64,000 bases of DNA from contig NZ_BCNT01000014.1 in NCBI RefSeq assembly GCF_001544075.1, forward strand, positions 1 to 64,000, given 5' to 3'. The position numbers were made by a program, and so were the translations under genes. This document shows, in pieces, positions 1 to 10,916 of the stretch. The first letter of the stretch is position 1. Every line of letters starts with the position of its first letter. Origin of the DNA: Comamonas terrae (GTDB lineage Bacteria; Pseudomonadota; Gammaproteobacteria; Burkholderiales; Burkholderiaceae_C). The notes under the pieces are model-generated. The model ran no database searches, was not told the DNA's origin, and saw only the letters and a list, made by a program, of their open reading frames with translations.

Positions 1-86
1 AATGAAGCCTTGCATTGTACACAGAATTTTCGACCTGGCGCAACTCACATCCGGTTTTTTTGAGGGCAGTCCAATCCAACCGCCAA

Positions 87-126
87 AAGACAAGAGGGAG
101 CAGGCAAGCCTGCTCCCTCTTGTCTT
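87..126 (-). terminator. Rho-independent terminator after gshB
   Basis: A perfect 19-bp inverted repeat (87-105 and 108-126) lies just past the gshB stop. On the minus strand the hairpin is followed by a short T run (TTTTGG). Stem strength and position support a terminator. Confidence 0.8.
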
Positions 127-147
127 CATCTTGCGATAGCGAAGGCT

Positions 148-1095
148 TCAGGCCCGGGCCGCCAGTTCCAGCGCATCGACAAACAGGGCAGCCACGTCAC
201 AGCCGGTCTGGTCGTGGATTTCCTGGAAGCAAGTCGGACTGGTCACGTTGATCTCAGTGACGTTGTGTCCGATCACATCCAGGCCGATCAGCAGCAGGCC
301 GCGCTGCACCAGCTTGGCACCGATGGTTTCCGCAATCGCCTTGTCCTCGTTGCTCAGGGGCTGGGCCACGCCCTTGCCGCCGGCGGCCAGATTGCCGCGC
401 ACTTCATTGCCTTGCGGAATGCGGGCCAGGCAATAAGGCACCGGCTTGCCGCCGATGATGAGCACACGCTTGTCGCCCTGGACGATGTCGGGCAGGAACT
501 TCTGCACCATGACGCTGGTGGCTCCGCCCCGGTTCAGGGTCTCGATGATGCTGCCGAGGTTGCGCCCGTCGGGACCCACGCGGAAGATGCCCATGCCGCC
601 CATGCCATCCAGGGGTTTGAGAATGATGTCCTGGTGCTGGGCATGGAAGGCCCGGATATCCTGGGCCGTGCGCGTCACCAGCGTTGGCGAGATGAAGTGC
701 GCGAACTCCATGATGGCGAGCTTTTCAGGGTGTTCGCGCAGTGCCTGGGGCTTGTTGAAAACCTTGGCGCCCTCACGCTCGGCCTGGCTCAGCAGGTGGG
801 TGGCGTAGAAATACTCGGAATCGAAGGGCGGATCCTTGCGCATCACGACGGCATCGAATTCCGCCAGCGCCATGCTGCGGGCTTCGGTTTCGTCAAACCA
901 TTGCTTTTTGTCGCCCGTCAGCGTGATGAAGCGCACCCGGGCCGTGACCTTGCCTCCGCTTTCCCATGACATGCTGCCAGGCTCGCAAGCCACGATCTGG
1001 TGGCCTCGGCGCTGTGCCTCGCGCATCATGGCAAAGGTGGAGTCCTTGTAGATCACGAAGGACTCCAGTGGATCGGCAACAAACAGTATTTGCAT
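148..1095 (-). CDS. gshB: Glutathione synthetase
   Basis: The 315-residue product has the normal length and full architecture of bacterial GshB, the ATP-grasp ligase that joins gamma-glutamylcysteine and glycine in the cytoplasm. The N-terminus (MQILFVADPLES) and the glycine-rich loop KPLDGMGGMGIFRV are typical of the prokaryotic family, and the C-terminal NVTSPT segment lies in the ATP-grasp active site. It is the last gene of a minus-strand series that carries gshA about 3.3 kb upstream, so the two glutathione enzymes are linked but not adjacent. A strong terminator follows. Confidence 0.95.
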   Translation of the reverse strand: MQILFVADPLESFVIYKDSTFAMMREAQRRGHQIVACEPGSMSWESGGKVTARVRFITLTGDKKQWFDETEARSMALAEFDAVVMRKDPPFDSEYFYATHLLSQAEREGAKVFNKPQALREHPEKLAIMEFAHFISPTLVTRTAQDIRAFHAQHQDIILKPLDGMGGMGIFRVGPDGRNLGSIIETLNRGGATSVMVQKFLPDIVQGDKRVLIIGGKPVPYCLARIPQGNEVRGNLAAGGKGVAQPLSNEDKAIAETIGAKLVQRGLLLIGLDVIGHNVTEINVTSPTCFQEIHDQTGCDVAALFVDALELAARA

Positions 1096-1188
1096 GGTGG
1101 TGGTTCAGATAGGACAGATCTCGCCGGACATCATGCACGGCCTGAGAAGACATCACAGATTTTCCGTGAAGTTTCCGCCTTCCCCCTT

Positions 1189-2361
1189 CTAGCGGCGGCG
1201 AAAGTGCTGGATGCACAGCGCCACGCTGCCCGCCACCACGCCCCAGAAAGCCGATCCTATGCCGGCAATCACCACGCCGCTCAGAGTCACGAGAAATGTG
1301 ATGAGCGCAGCCTCGCGGTGTTGCTCCTCCCTGAGCGCTGCAGCCAGGCCGCCGCCGATGGAGCCGAGCAGGGCCAGCCCCGCGATGCAAGCCACCAGCT
1401 CCTTGGGAAAGGCAGTCAGCAGCCCCGTGACCACGGCGCCGAAGATGCCCAGCACGATGTAGAACAGGCCGCAGACGGCCGCCGCCGTATAGCGCCTGGA
1501 TTTGTCTTCATGCGCTTCGGGACCCATGCAGATGGCCGCGGTGATGGCGCTCAGATTCAAGGCATAGCCGCCGAACGGTGCCAGCACCAGGGTGGCCGCG
1601 CCCGTCATGCTGATGATGCGGGAGACGGGAATGTCATAGCCCGTGGCGCGGATCACGGCCACGCCCGGCAGGTTTTGCGAGGCCATGGTGACGACGAACA
1701 GCGGCAGGGCCAGGCTCACCAGGGCCTGAACAGAGAACTGCGGCATGGTGAACACCGGCATGGCCAAGCCCGCATGCACGGCGGACCACTGCATCTGCCC
1801 GCGCAGCGCCGCCCAGGCAATGCCGGCCATCAGGGTCACGATCACAGCGTAACGCGGAGCCAGACGCCGGGACAGCAGATAGGCAACCAGCATGACCAGC
1901 ACCAGAGGCAGATTGCTCTCGGCCGCCGAGAAGGCCTGCATGCCGAACTTGGCCAGCACGCCGGCCAGCAGGGCCGAGGCGATCTCCATGGGGATGCGGT
2001 TCATGATGCGCTCGAACCAGCCCGTGGCGCCCGCCACAATGATGAGCACCGCGCTGGCGATGAAAGCACCCACGGCTTCCCCCATGGAAAATCCGCCGGC
2101 CAGCCCGGCCGTGGCCAGCACCGCGGCACCCGGCGTGGACCAGGCCACCATGACAGGCATGCGCAACAGCAACGAGGGTACAAGGGAGCACAGCCCCATG
2201 CCCAGGCCCAGGGCCCAGATCCAGGAGGTGATCTGGGCCGGCGTGGCCTGGAAGGCCTGGGCTGCCTGGAACACCAGGGCCACGGAGCTGGTGAAGCCCA
2301 CCAGCACGGCCACGAAACCGGCCGCAAAGGCGGCGGGACTCAAGTCTCTGAAAAAGCGCAT
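1189..2361 (-). CDS. benE: Benzoate/H+ symporter-family permease
   Basis: This 390-residue, strongly hydrophobic protein has about 11-12 predicted membrane segments and the BenE-family signature (MASQNLPGVAVIRATGY, near residues 225-243). BenE members are inner-membrane proton symporters for benzoate or related aromatic acids, although many family members have no tested substrate. No ben or cat enzyme genes lie beside it, so the substrate is inferred from family only. It sits between kup and gshB. A short palindromic repeat lies directly upstream, at the kup-benE junction, which could mean the gene was inserted into an older gshA-kup-gshB arrangement. Confidence 0.85.
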   Translation of the reverse strand: MRFFRDLSPAAFAAGFVAVLVGFTSSVALVFQAAQAFQATPAQITSWIWALGLGMGLCSLVPSLLLRMPVMVAWSTPGAAVLATAGLAGGFSMGEAVGAFIASAVLIIVAGATGWFERIMNRIPMEIASALLAGVLAKFGMQAFSAAESNLPLVLVMLVAYLLSRRLAPRYAVIVTLMAGIAWAALRGQMQWSAVHAGLAMPVFTMPQFSVQALVSLALPLFVVTMASQNLPGVAVIRATGYDIPVSRIISMTGAATLVLAPFGGYALNLSAITAAICMGPEAHEDKSRRYTAAAVCGLFYIVLGIFGAVVTGLLTAFPKELVACIAGLALLGSIGGGLAAALREEQHREAALITFLVTLSGVVIAGIGSAFWGVVAGSVALCIQHFRRR

Positions 2362-2442
2362 CTGCGCATTCTGGCATCAGGCCTGCGAAAAACACCGCAT
2401 GGACGGTGCATGCGAATCGCGAAGGCGACCATCACTTCCACA

Positions 2443-2490
2443 TTGATAGCTATCAGCGCTTTCTGGATAAGCGATACAGGCCTTTTTGAC
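2443..2490 (+). repeat. 48-bp dispersed palindromic repeat, copy 1
   Basis: This 48-bp intergenic element begins TTGATAGCT and ends CAGGCCTTTTTGAC, with a weak central CGCTT/AAGCG pairing. A copy of identical length at 11975-12022 (opposite strand) matches at about 34 of 48 positions, including both ends. It lies between the kup stop and the benE start. Confidence 0.6.
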
Positions 2491-2495
2491 CCAAG

Positions 2496-4364
<1,869 letters not shown>

Positions 4365-4442
4365 GGCTCAGGAAGCGACTCGTAAGGCAGTCACCGGGTC
4401 TCAAGGTTTCGGCATTGTGCTCGGTCCGGGCGGCCCGCTGCT

Positions 4443-5738
4443 TCAGTCGTAGATTTCCGCGTCAGGATTCGTCGCTTCCAGCTCGTAGCTGGCGGCCAGC
4501 ATGGCCAGGCGCGCAATCACGCCATACATGTAGAAGCGGTTGGGAGCGCTGGCGCCCGGGCGTGCGCCCACCTGCGGCAGCTGGTTGCTGTTCGGGAAAG
4601 CCAGCGGCACATAGCCGGCGCCGGGCGTGTTGAGGTTCTCGTCCACGTCGCGCTCGGGGTGCATGCGGTAAAAGCCCCCGACCACATAGCGGTCCATCAT
4701 GTAGACCACGGGCTCGGCCACCGCATTGTTCATGCGCTCATAGGTCAGCACGCCCTCCTGCACGATGACGTCGTGCACGGTCTGGCCATCCTTGATCACG
4801 CCCATCTTGTTGCGGCTCTTGCGGGGCAGGTCTGCCAGTTCCTTGGCATCGCGCACCATCATCACGCCCATGCCATAGGTGCCGTTGTCGGCCTTGACCA
4901 CGGCGAACGGCTTTTCCTTGATGCCGTATTCCTTGTACTTGCGGCGCACCTTGGACAGGATGGTGTCCACCTGCTCGGCCAGCCGGTCCATGCCCACACC
5001 GTCGGCGAAGTCGATGTTTTCCACATGGCCGAACAGCGGATTGATCAGCCAGGGATCGATACCCAGCAGCTTGCCGAAGCGCTTGCCCACTTCCTCATAG
5101 CTCTGGAAGTGGCGGCTCTTGCGGCGCACGTTCCAGCCTGCATGCAGCGGCGGCAGCAGGTATTGCTCGTACAGCTCCTCGATGATGCCGGGCGTGCCGG
5201 TGGACAGGTCGTTGTTGAGCAGGATGGTGCAGGGGTCGAAGTCCTTGAGCCCCAGACGGCGCTTGGTGCGGATCACGGGCTCCAGCTTGATCTCGTCGCC
5301 ATGGGGCAGCGTGATCGACAGCGTCTTCTTGATCTCCGGGCTGATGGAGCCGATGCGCACATTGAGCCCGGCCATGTTGAAGATGCGCTTGAGCTGCAGC
5401 ACGCTGGCCAGGTAGTGGGTGTTGCGCGTGTGGTTCTCGGGGATGATGAGCAGATTGCGCGCTTCCGGACATATCTTTTCGATAGCAGCCATCGCAGCCT
5501 GCACGGCCAGCGGCAGCATTTCATCGGTCAGGTTGTTCCAACCGCCCGGAAAAAGGTTGGTATCCACCGGTGCCAGCTTGAAGCCCGCATTGCGAATGTC
5601 CACCGAGCAGTAGAAAGGCGGCGTGTGCTCCATCCACTCCAGGCGGAACCAACGCTCGATCGCAGGCATGGAGTCCAGGATGCGCTGCTCGAGTTCGTTG
5701 ATGGGGCCGGTCAAAGCCGTGACGAGATGTGGAACCAT
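4443..5738 (-). CDS. gshA: Glutamate-cysteine ligase (proteobacterial GshA type)
   Basis: The 431-residue protein belongs to the glutamate-cysteine ligase family typical of beta-proteobacteria and acidithiobacilli, which differs from the E. coli GshA fold class in sequence. The N-terminal CSVDIRNAGFKLAPVDTN segment and the block VVKADNGTYGMGVMMV, an ATP-grasp-like glycine loop, are characteristic. It makes gamma-glutamylcysteine, the substrate of the GshB encoded nearby. The ATG at 5738 is preceded by an AAGGG element at suitable spacing. It follows trkH by 79 bp and precedes kup by 78 bp on the same strand. Confidence 0.92.
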   Translation of the reverse strand: MVPHLVTALTGPINELEQRILDSMPAIERWFRLEWMEHTPPFYCSVDIRNAGFKLAPVDTNLFPGGWNNLTDEMLPLAVQAAMAAIEKICPEARNLLIIPENHTRNTHYLASVLQLKRIFNMAGLNVRIGSISPEIKKTLSITLPHGDEIKLEPVIRTKRRLGLKDFDPCTILLNNDLSTGTPGIIEELYEQYLLPPLHAGWNVRRKSRHFQSYEEVGKRFGKLLGIDPWLINPLFGHVENIDFADGVGMDRLAEQVDTILSKVRRKYKEYGIKEKPFAVVKADNGTYGMGVMMVRDAKELADLPRKSRNKMGVIKDGQTVHDVIVQEGVLTYERMNNAVAEPVVYMMDRYVVGGFYRMHPERDVDENLNTPGAGYVPLAFPNSNQLPQVGARPGASAPNRFYMYGVIARLAMLAASYELEATNPDAEIYD

Positions 5739-5817
5739 AAAGACCCTTATGAACCGATGGTGGGTTGCAATTGTAGAGACCGCCGCACAAATTAAGCGTT
5801 TTCCCTAGATGCAAGGA

Positions 5818-7284
5818 CTAGCGACGCCAGAAAGCGGGTGACAGCAAGGCCATGAAGCTCAGGATTTCAAGACGGCCCAGCAGCATGCCCAAAGTACACA
5901 CCCAAGTCTGAAAATCGGTCAACACCGTGTAATTCGATGCAGGCCCGATGGCCCCGAGCCCCGGGCCCAGGCAGTGCACGCTGGCCAGCACGGCGGAAAA
6001 AGCCGTCACGGGATCCAGGTCGGTCAGCAGCATGACCATGCTCAGCACAATCACCGTGGCGCCGTAGACCAGCATATAGGCCAGCACCGAAAAGATCATG
6101 CGGTTCTCGACCACGGCGTTGCCCAGGCGCACGGGCTGCATGGCGCGCGGGTGGACCAGGCGCGTCATCTCGCGCCGCGCTTGTTTGACCAGAATCAGCA
6201 TGCGCACCATTTTGATGCCGCCGCCCGTGGAGCCGGCACTGGTGGCAACCCCCGACAGCAACAGCAGCAGCACCGGGATGAAGACCGGCCACGCCAGATA
6301 GTCGGTGGTCGAAAAGCCCGTCGTCGTGGCGACCGAGACCGTGTGGAACATGCCGTAGCGCAAGGCGTCCAGCGGACCATAGACACCCTTGCCCCACAGC
6401 AACAGCGCGGCCAGCAGGCCGGCGCCCACGAGCACCGAAATCGTGGCCCGCATTTCCGGGTCCTGCAGAAAACTGTCCAGATGCCCCTTGCGCAGGGCCA
6501 CGAAGTACAGCGCGAAATTGCAGCTCGCCAGCAGCATGAAGATCAGCGCAATGGACTCCAGCAGCGGCGAATTGAAATAGGCAAAGCTCGCATCGTGGGA
6601 GGACAGTCCGCCCAGGCTCACCGTGGCGAACATGTGCATGAGTGCATCCAGCGGCGTCATGCCGCCCGCCCAGAAGGCCAGCGCGCAGGCGATGGAAAAC
6701 AGCGCATACACGCCCCACAGCCCCTTGGCCGTCTCGGTGATGCGCGGCGTGAGCTTGGTATCCTTCACGGGTCCCGCCGCCTCCGCACGGAACAGCTGCG
6801 CGCCACCCACGCCCAGCAGCGGCAGCACGGCCACGGCCAGGATCAGAATGCCCATGCCGCCCATCCACTGCAAAAAGGTGCGCCAGACATTGATGGACAC
6901 CGGCAGCTTGTCCACGCCGCTGAGCACCGTGGCACCCGCCGTGGTCAGGCCCGACACCGCCTCGAAATAGGCATGCGTGAAGCTGATGTGCAGGCCCACG
7001 CGCTTCAGGCCCAGCATCAGCGGCAGCACGGCGCACAGCGGCAGCACCACCCACACCAGGGTCACGAGGATCACGCCATGGCGGGCCTGCAGGTCGCGCT
7101 TGTGGCGGTACAGCGCGCCCCACAGCAGCAGGCCCGCGCAGGCCGTGATGCCGATGGACCACGGATAGATGCGCCAGACACCGTCCTGCGTGAACCAGGA
7201 CACGCCGAACGGCAGCAGCATGGCGCCGGCAAACATGACCATCAGCATGCCGAGCACGCGCAGTACGGGAAGCAGGTCTCGCAT
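5818..7284 (-). CDS. trkH: Trk potassium uptake membrane subunit
   Basis: TrkH is the pore subunit of the Trk K+ uptake system. The 488-residue product has the usual length and hydrophobicity, with repeated membrane-pore-membrane units and recognisable selectivity-filter segments (for example TTAGATVLSG, SLGGLSSH, ATTTGFSTTDY and GSTGGGIK). It starts 11 bp after the trkA stop, so the two are surely co-transcribed. TrkA gates this channel from the cytoplasmic side in response to nucleotides. Confidence 0.95.
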   Translation of the reverse strand: MRDLLPVLRVLGMLMVMFAGAMLLPFGVSWFTQDGVWRIYPWSIGITACAGLLLWGALYRHKRDLQARHGVILVTLVWVVLPLCAVLPLMLGLKRVGLHISFTHAYFEAVSGLTTAGATVLSGVDKLPVSINVWRTFLQWMGGMGILILAVAVLPLLGVGGAQLFRAEAAGPVKDTKLTPRITETAKGLWGVYALFSIACALAFWAGGMTPLDALMHMFATVSLGGLSSHDASFAYFNSPLLESIALIFMLLASCNFALYFVALRKGHLDSFLQDPEMRATISVLVGAGLLAALLLWGKGVYGPLDALRYGMFHTVSVATTTGFSTTDYLAWPVFIPVLLLLLSGVATSAGSTGGGIKMVRMLILVKQARREMTRLVHPRAMQPVRLGNAVVENRMIFSVLAYMLVYGATVIVLSMVMLLTDLDPVTAFSAVLASVHCLGPGLGAIGPASNYTVLTDFQTWVCTLGMLLGRLEILSFMALLSPAFWRR

Positions 7285-7295
7285 GGCCTGTGGCT

Positions 7296-8753
7296 TCAGA
7301 AAAAAGTGGCGCTGACGCGGAACAGGTTTTCCACGTTGCGCACCAGGCGCTTGTTGGGCAGGAAGAAGACCACATGGTCCCCGCTCTCGATCACCGTGTT
7401 GCTGCGCGGGATGATGACCTCGGTTTCCACTTCGCCACCCGTGTCGTCGGCGGACTGGCCCTCGGGAATGCCGCGCACGATGAGGCCGATATGCACTTCC
7501 TCGGGCAGGCGCAGCTCCTCGACCCTGCGGCCGACCACGCGCGAACTCTTCTTGTCCCCGCGCGCCACGATCTCCAGCGCCTCGGCCACGCCACGGCGCA
7601 GGCTGTGCACGGCCTGCACGTCGCCGCGGCGCACATAGGCCAGGAATTCGCCCAGCATGGCCTGGGCCGGCGACAGCGCGATGTCGATCTGCGTGCCGTG
7701 CATCAGGTCGGCATAGGCGCGGCGGTTGATCAGCGCCAGCACGCGGCGCGCCCCCATGCGCTTGGCCAGCAGGCTGGACATGATGTTGTCCTCGTCGTCA
7801 TCGGTGAGCGCCAGGAACAGGTCGACTTCCTCGATGCCCTCCTCCGCCAGCACATCCTCGTCGGTGACATCGCCTTCCAGCACCAGCACCTCGGCCGGCA
7901 GCGCCGCCGACAGGTTCAGGCATTGCTGCTCGCTGTGCTCGATGATCTTGATGTGAAAGCGCCCCGGCGTCTGGGCCAGCTTCCTGGCCAGGCGCAGGCT
8001 GACCTGGCCCCCGCCCGCGATCATGATGCGGAACACCGGACGCGAGGGCCGGCCCTCGGGGCGGTTGATGGCGCGCAGGGCCTCGGACACATGCTCGGTC
8101 GCCGCCAGGATGAAGACCTCGTCGCCCGGCTCGATGCGCGTGGCCCCGTCGCAGCGCACAAAGCGGTCGGGTTCATCGAGAAAGCGGCGGTAGATGGCCA
8201 CGATGCGCATCACCAGCTCGGGCATGCGCTCGCGGATCTCGGCGATCTGCAGGCCCACGGCCGGCGCCCCGGCACGCGCGCGCACCGAGGCCAGCGCCGC
8301 GCGCGCGCCCGCGAACGAGCGCACCTGCATGGCCTCGGGATATTCGATCAGCTTGCGGATGTAGTTGGTGATGGACTCTTCGGGGCAGATGATGCGGTCC
8401 ACGCCGAAACCATCCTTGCCCAGCACCGATTCGTTGGCGGCAAAGCCCGAGGAGCGCACGCGCGCAATCCGCGTGGGGATGTCGAACATGGCCTGGGCCA
8501 GCTTGCAGCAGACCAGATTGGTCTCGTCCATGGAGGCGCAGGCGATCAGCAGGTCCGTGTCCCGGGCACCGGCCTCGGCCAGCACCTGCGGATCGATGCC
8601 GTTGCCGACCACGCCGCGCAGATCGAAGCGGGATTCCAGCTCGCGCAGCGCGCGCGCGTCGGTGTCGATGACGGTGATGCTGTTCTGCTCGGACACCAGG
8701 CTCTCGGCCACGCTGTGGCCTACACGCCCGGCACCCAGAATGATGATTTTCAT
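7296..8753 (-). CDS. trkA: Trk potassium uptake regulatory subunit
   Basis: The 485-residue protein has the tandem RCK architecture of TrkA. A first Rossmann NAD-binding motif (ILGAGRVGHSVAESL) begins near residue 5 and is followed by a TrkA-C domain. A second Rossmann unit (IAGGGQVSLRLARKL) begins near residue 245 and is followed by a second TrkA-C domain. It is a peripheral cytoplasmic subunit that controls TrkH, encoded 11 bp downstream. The proA terminator lies just upstream, so trkA probably has its own promoter in 8754-8786. Confidence 0.95.
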   Translation of the reverse strand: MKIIILGAGRVGHSVAESLVSEQNSITVIDTDARALRELESRFDLRGVVGNGIDPQVLAEAGARDTDLLIACASMDETNLVCCKLAQAMFDIPTRIARVRSSGFAANESVLGKDGFGVDRIICPEESITNYIRKLIEYPEAMQVRSFAGARAALASVRARAGAPAVGLQIAEIRERMPELVMRIVAIYRRFLDEPDRFVRCDGATRIEPGDEVFILAATEHVSEALRAINRPEGRPSRPVFRIMIAGGGQVSLRLARKLAQTPGRFHIKIIEHSEQQCLNLSAALPAEVLVLEGDVTDEDVLAEEGIEEVDLFLALTDDDEDNIMSSLLAKRMGARRVLALINRRAYADLMHGTQIDIALSPAQAMLGEFLAYVRRGDVQAVHSLRRGVAEALEIVARGDKKSSRVVGRRVEELRLPEEVHIGLIVRGIPEGQSADDTGGEVETEVIIPRSNTVIESGDHVVFFLPNKRLVRNVENLFRVSATFF

Positions 8754-8794
8754 GGTGTTGTATGCGGAACCGAAGCGGCTGGAGGATTCTAAAA

Positions 8795-8834
8795 GCCGCC
8801 GGCCCCTGAAACGTGCTCTCCAGGGGCCGGCGGC
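8795..8834 (-). terminator. Rho-independent terminator after proA
   Basis: A perfect 14-bp GC-rich stem (8795-8808 pairing with 8821-8834, 12-nt loop) is followed on the minus strand by TTTTAGAAT. It lies directly after the proA stop and separates proA from trkA. Confidence 0.85.
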
Positions 8835-8840
8835 ATGGCG

Positions 8841-10121
8841 TCAGGCGCGGACTTCGCCGTCGCCCAGGACCACGTACTTGAGCGAGGTCAGCCCCTCGAT
8901 GCCCACGGGGCCGCGCGCATGGAACTTGTCGGTGCTGATGCCGATCTCGGCGCCCAGCCCGTATTCGAAGCCGTCGGCAAAGCGCGTGCTGGCATTGACC
9001 ATGACGCTGGCCGAATCCACTTCGCGCAGGAATTTCTGGGCGTGCATGTGGTTCGTCGTCAGAATGGCGTCGGTATGGTGGCTCGAATACTTGTTGATGT
9101 GGGCAATGGCCTCCTCCACGCCCTCCACCAGCTTGATGCTGATGATGGGCGCAAGGTATTCCTCGCTCCAGTCCTGCTCGGTCGCGGCCACCAGCTTGGC
9201 GCCCTGCACGCCCTGCAGCATGGCCAGGGCTTCCGGGTCGCAGCGCATCTCCACGCCCTTGGCCGCATAGACGGCACCGATCAGCGGCAGGAACCCGGCC
9301 GCCACGCCGCGCGCCACCAGCAGGCCCTCGCTGGCATTGCAGGGGCTGTACTTCTGCGTCTTGGCGTTGTCGGCCACCTTCACGGCCATGGCGATGTCGC
9401 AGGGGTCGTCCACATAGGTGTGGCAGTTGCCATCCAGGTGCTTGATCACCGGCACCTTGGCCTCGCGGCTGATGCGCTCGATCAGACCCTTGCCGCCGCG
9501 CGGAATGATCACGTCCACATAGTCGGGCATGGCGATCAGCTGGCCCACGGCCTCGCGGTCGGTGGTCTGCACCAGCTGCACGCCGTGCTCGGGCAGGCCG
9601 GCCTCGGCCAGCGCCCGGGCCACCAGGCGTGCCAGCGCCTTGTTGGAGTCGATGGCCTCGGAGCCGCCGCGCAGGATGCAGGCATTGCCGCTCTTGATCG
9701 ACAGGCTGGCCGCCTCGATGGTCACATTGGGACGGCTTTCGTAGATCATGCCGAACACGCCGATGGGCACGCGCATCTGGCCCACGCGGATACCGCTGGG
9801 CATCTGCTTCATGCCGATGATCTCGCCGATCACGTCGGCCATCGCCGCCAGCTGCTCGCAGCCCTGGGCACAGGTCTCCAGCACCTTGGGCGTCAGGCGC
9901 AGGCGGTCCACCATGGGCGCCGACAGGCCGTTGGCTACGGCACGCTCCAGATCCCTGGCGTTGTCGGCCTGCAGCGGTTCCACGTTTTCGCGCAGCAGGC
10001 GGGCCAGCGCCTTCAGTGCTTTGTTTTTGGTAGCTGCAGACGCACTGGCCATCAGCGCAGAGGCCATTTTTGCCTGCAAGCCGAGGTTGTGCATGTATTC
10101 GACGGTATTGAGCGCGTTCAT
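8841..10121 (-). CDS. proA: Gamma-glutamyl phosphate reductase
   Basis: ProA reduces gamma-glutamyl phosphate to glutamate-5-semialdehyde with NADPH, the second step of proline synthesis. The ATG at 10121 gives 426 residues, the normal length. A longer open frame continues upstream, but that part (rich in Cys, Arg and Ala) does not resemble ProA and runs antisense to the next gene. The catalytic cysteine is seen as C261 in [16 protein letters not shown], and the family block [11 protein letters not shown] is at 124-134. A strong terminator follows, and no proB is adjacent. Confidence 0.95.
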   Translation of the reverse strand: MNALNTVEYMHNLGLQAKMASALMASASAATKNKALKALARLLRENVEPLQADNARDLERAVANGLSAPMVDRLRLTPKVLETCAQGCEQLAAMADVIGEIIGMKQMPSGIRVGQMRVPIGVFGMIYESRPNVTIEAASLSIKSGNACILRGGSEAIDSNKALARLVARALAEAGLPEHGVQLVQTTDREAVGQLIAMPDYVDVIIPRGGKGLIERISREAKVPVIKHLDGNCHTYVDDPCDIAMAVKVADNAKTQKYSPCNASEGLLVARGVAAGFLPLIGAVYAAKGVEMRCDPEALAMLQGVQGAKLVAATEQDWSEEYLAPIISIKLVEGVEEAIAHINKYSSHHTDAILTTNHMHAQKFLREVDSASVMVNASTRFADGFEYGLGAEIGISTDKFHARGPVGIEGLTSLKYVVLGDGEVRA

Positions 10122-10200
10122 ACGCCGATTTTCCCCTATCTGGCCTGCCCGTGGGCCAACAAGCCCTCTACACTGCGGGCGATACGGAGAAAGAACCGCG

Positions 10201-10500
10201 ATGACCCTCACCGCCTCCCCCTCGCTGGCCGCCCGGCAGCTGCAGCAGCTGCGCTCGGGCTTCGAACAGCTGGCCCGCCAGCAACTGGCGCCGGCCGCCC
10301 TGGGCCAGCAGGCCCGCGCCGCCACTGCGCTGCTGCAGGCCTTGCCTGCGCGCTATGGCGAAGTGCTGCTCAACCTGCTGGATCGGCTGGAATCCAGCGC
10401 GCTGTTCACCGAGGAAAGCTGCTCCTTCAGCCAGAAGGACCTGACGGACAACCTGCTGCTGTGGGCCGACAAGGCGCAGGCCCAGCTTGATAAAAGCTGA
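10201..10500 (+). CDS. Conserved-type hypothetical protein, 99 aa
   Basis: A 99-residue protein begins at ATG 10201, preceded by GGAGA at good spacing. The gene is divergent from proA with 79 bp between the start codons. It is Leu/Ala/Gln-rich and predicted helical, with one Cys (SCSFS near residue 74) and no membrane segment or signal peptide. The composition suggests a small soluble helical protein. I do not recognise a family and assign no function. Compositional bias normal for the window supports a real gene. Confidence 0.6.
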   Translation: MTLTASPSLAARQLQQLRSGFEQLARQQLAPAALGQQARAATALLQALPARYGEVLLNLLDRLESSALFTEESCSFSQKDLTDNLLLWADKAQAQLDKS

Positions 10501-10658
10501 AAATCGCGGCCGCAGCAGGGTCTTGGGCCGCGTCAGGATTGCAAACAAATGCCACGGGCATGAAGCAATTTGTCCGCGTGTAAAAAGCCGCAACACTGCT
10601 GGCAGCGCCCCGCGCGCACCGCTACCTTGGAAGCCTCTTTATTTGCTTGGAGATTGCC

Positions 10659-10853
10659 ATGGGACTGCTCAATCAGATCATCGGTGCTGTGGTTGCCGAA
10701 GAGGCCCTGGACAAGGTCGACCCCGAGGCGGGCCTGCTCAAGAAAGGCATGGCGGCCCTTGCCGGCTTTGAAGGCGAGAAAGTCATCGAGGAAAAGATCG
10801 ACGAACACCTGCAGCAGGAGCAGCAGCCACCGGCCGACGGCGCGCCGCAGTGA
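10659..10853 (+). CDS. Small hypothetical protein, 64 aa
   Basis: The ATG at 10659 has a GGAG ribosome site about 6 nt upstream, and the 64-residue gene is followed immediately by a strong terminator, which supports a genuine short transcript. The N-terminal half is hydrophobic to amphipathic (MGLLNQIIGAVVAEEALDKV) with a Gly-rich GLLKKGMAALAG stretch. The C-terminal half is acidic and Gln/Pro-rich. No family is recognised. An in-frame TTG at 10647 would add four residues but lies upstream of the ribosome site. Confidence 0.6.
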   Translation: MGLLNQIIGAVVAEEALDKVDPEAGLLKKGMAALAGFEGEKVIEEKIDEHLQQEQQPPADGAPQ

Positions 10854-10871
10854 GCTCCCTTCTCTTTTCCA

Positions 10872-10908
10872 CGAAAAAGGATGCGCGCCGCATCCTTTTT
10901 CGCTTTTG
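10872..10908 (+). terminator. Terminator after the 64-aa gene
   Basis: A perfect 14-bp stem (10872-10885 with 10889-10902, loop CGC) has A and T tracts within the stem and CTTTT after it. It could also act on the opposite strand for holA. Confidence 0.8.
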
Positions 10909-10916
10909 CGCCGCGC

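Noticed and set aside
214..969. Long plus-strand frames opposite gshB, kup, gshA and trkA
   Set aside because: They are His/Gln/Arg-rich mirror frames typical of GC-rich coding DNA, each opposite a well-supported gene.
10122..10325. N-terminal extension of ProA by 68 residues
   Set aside because: It runs antisense to the 99-aa gene and has no ProA similarity.
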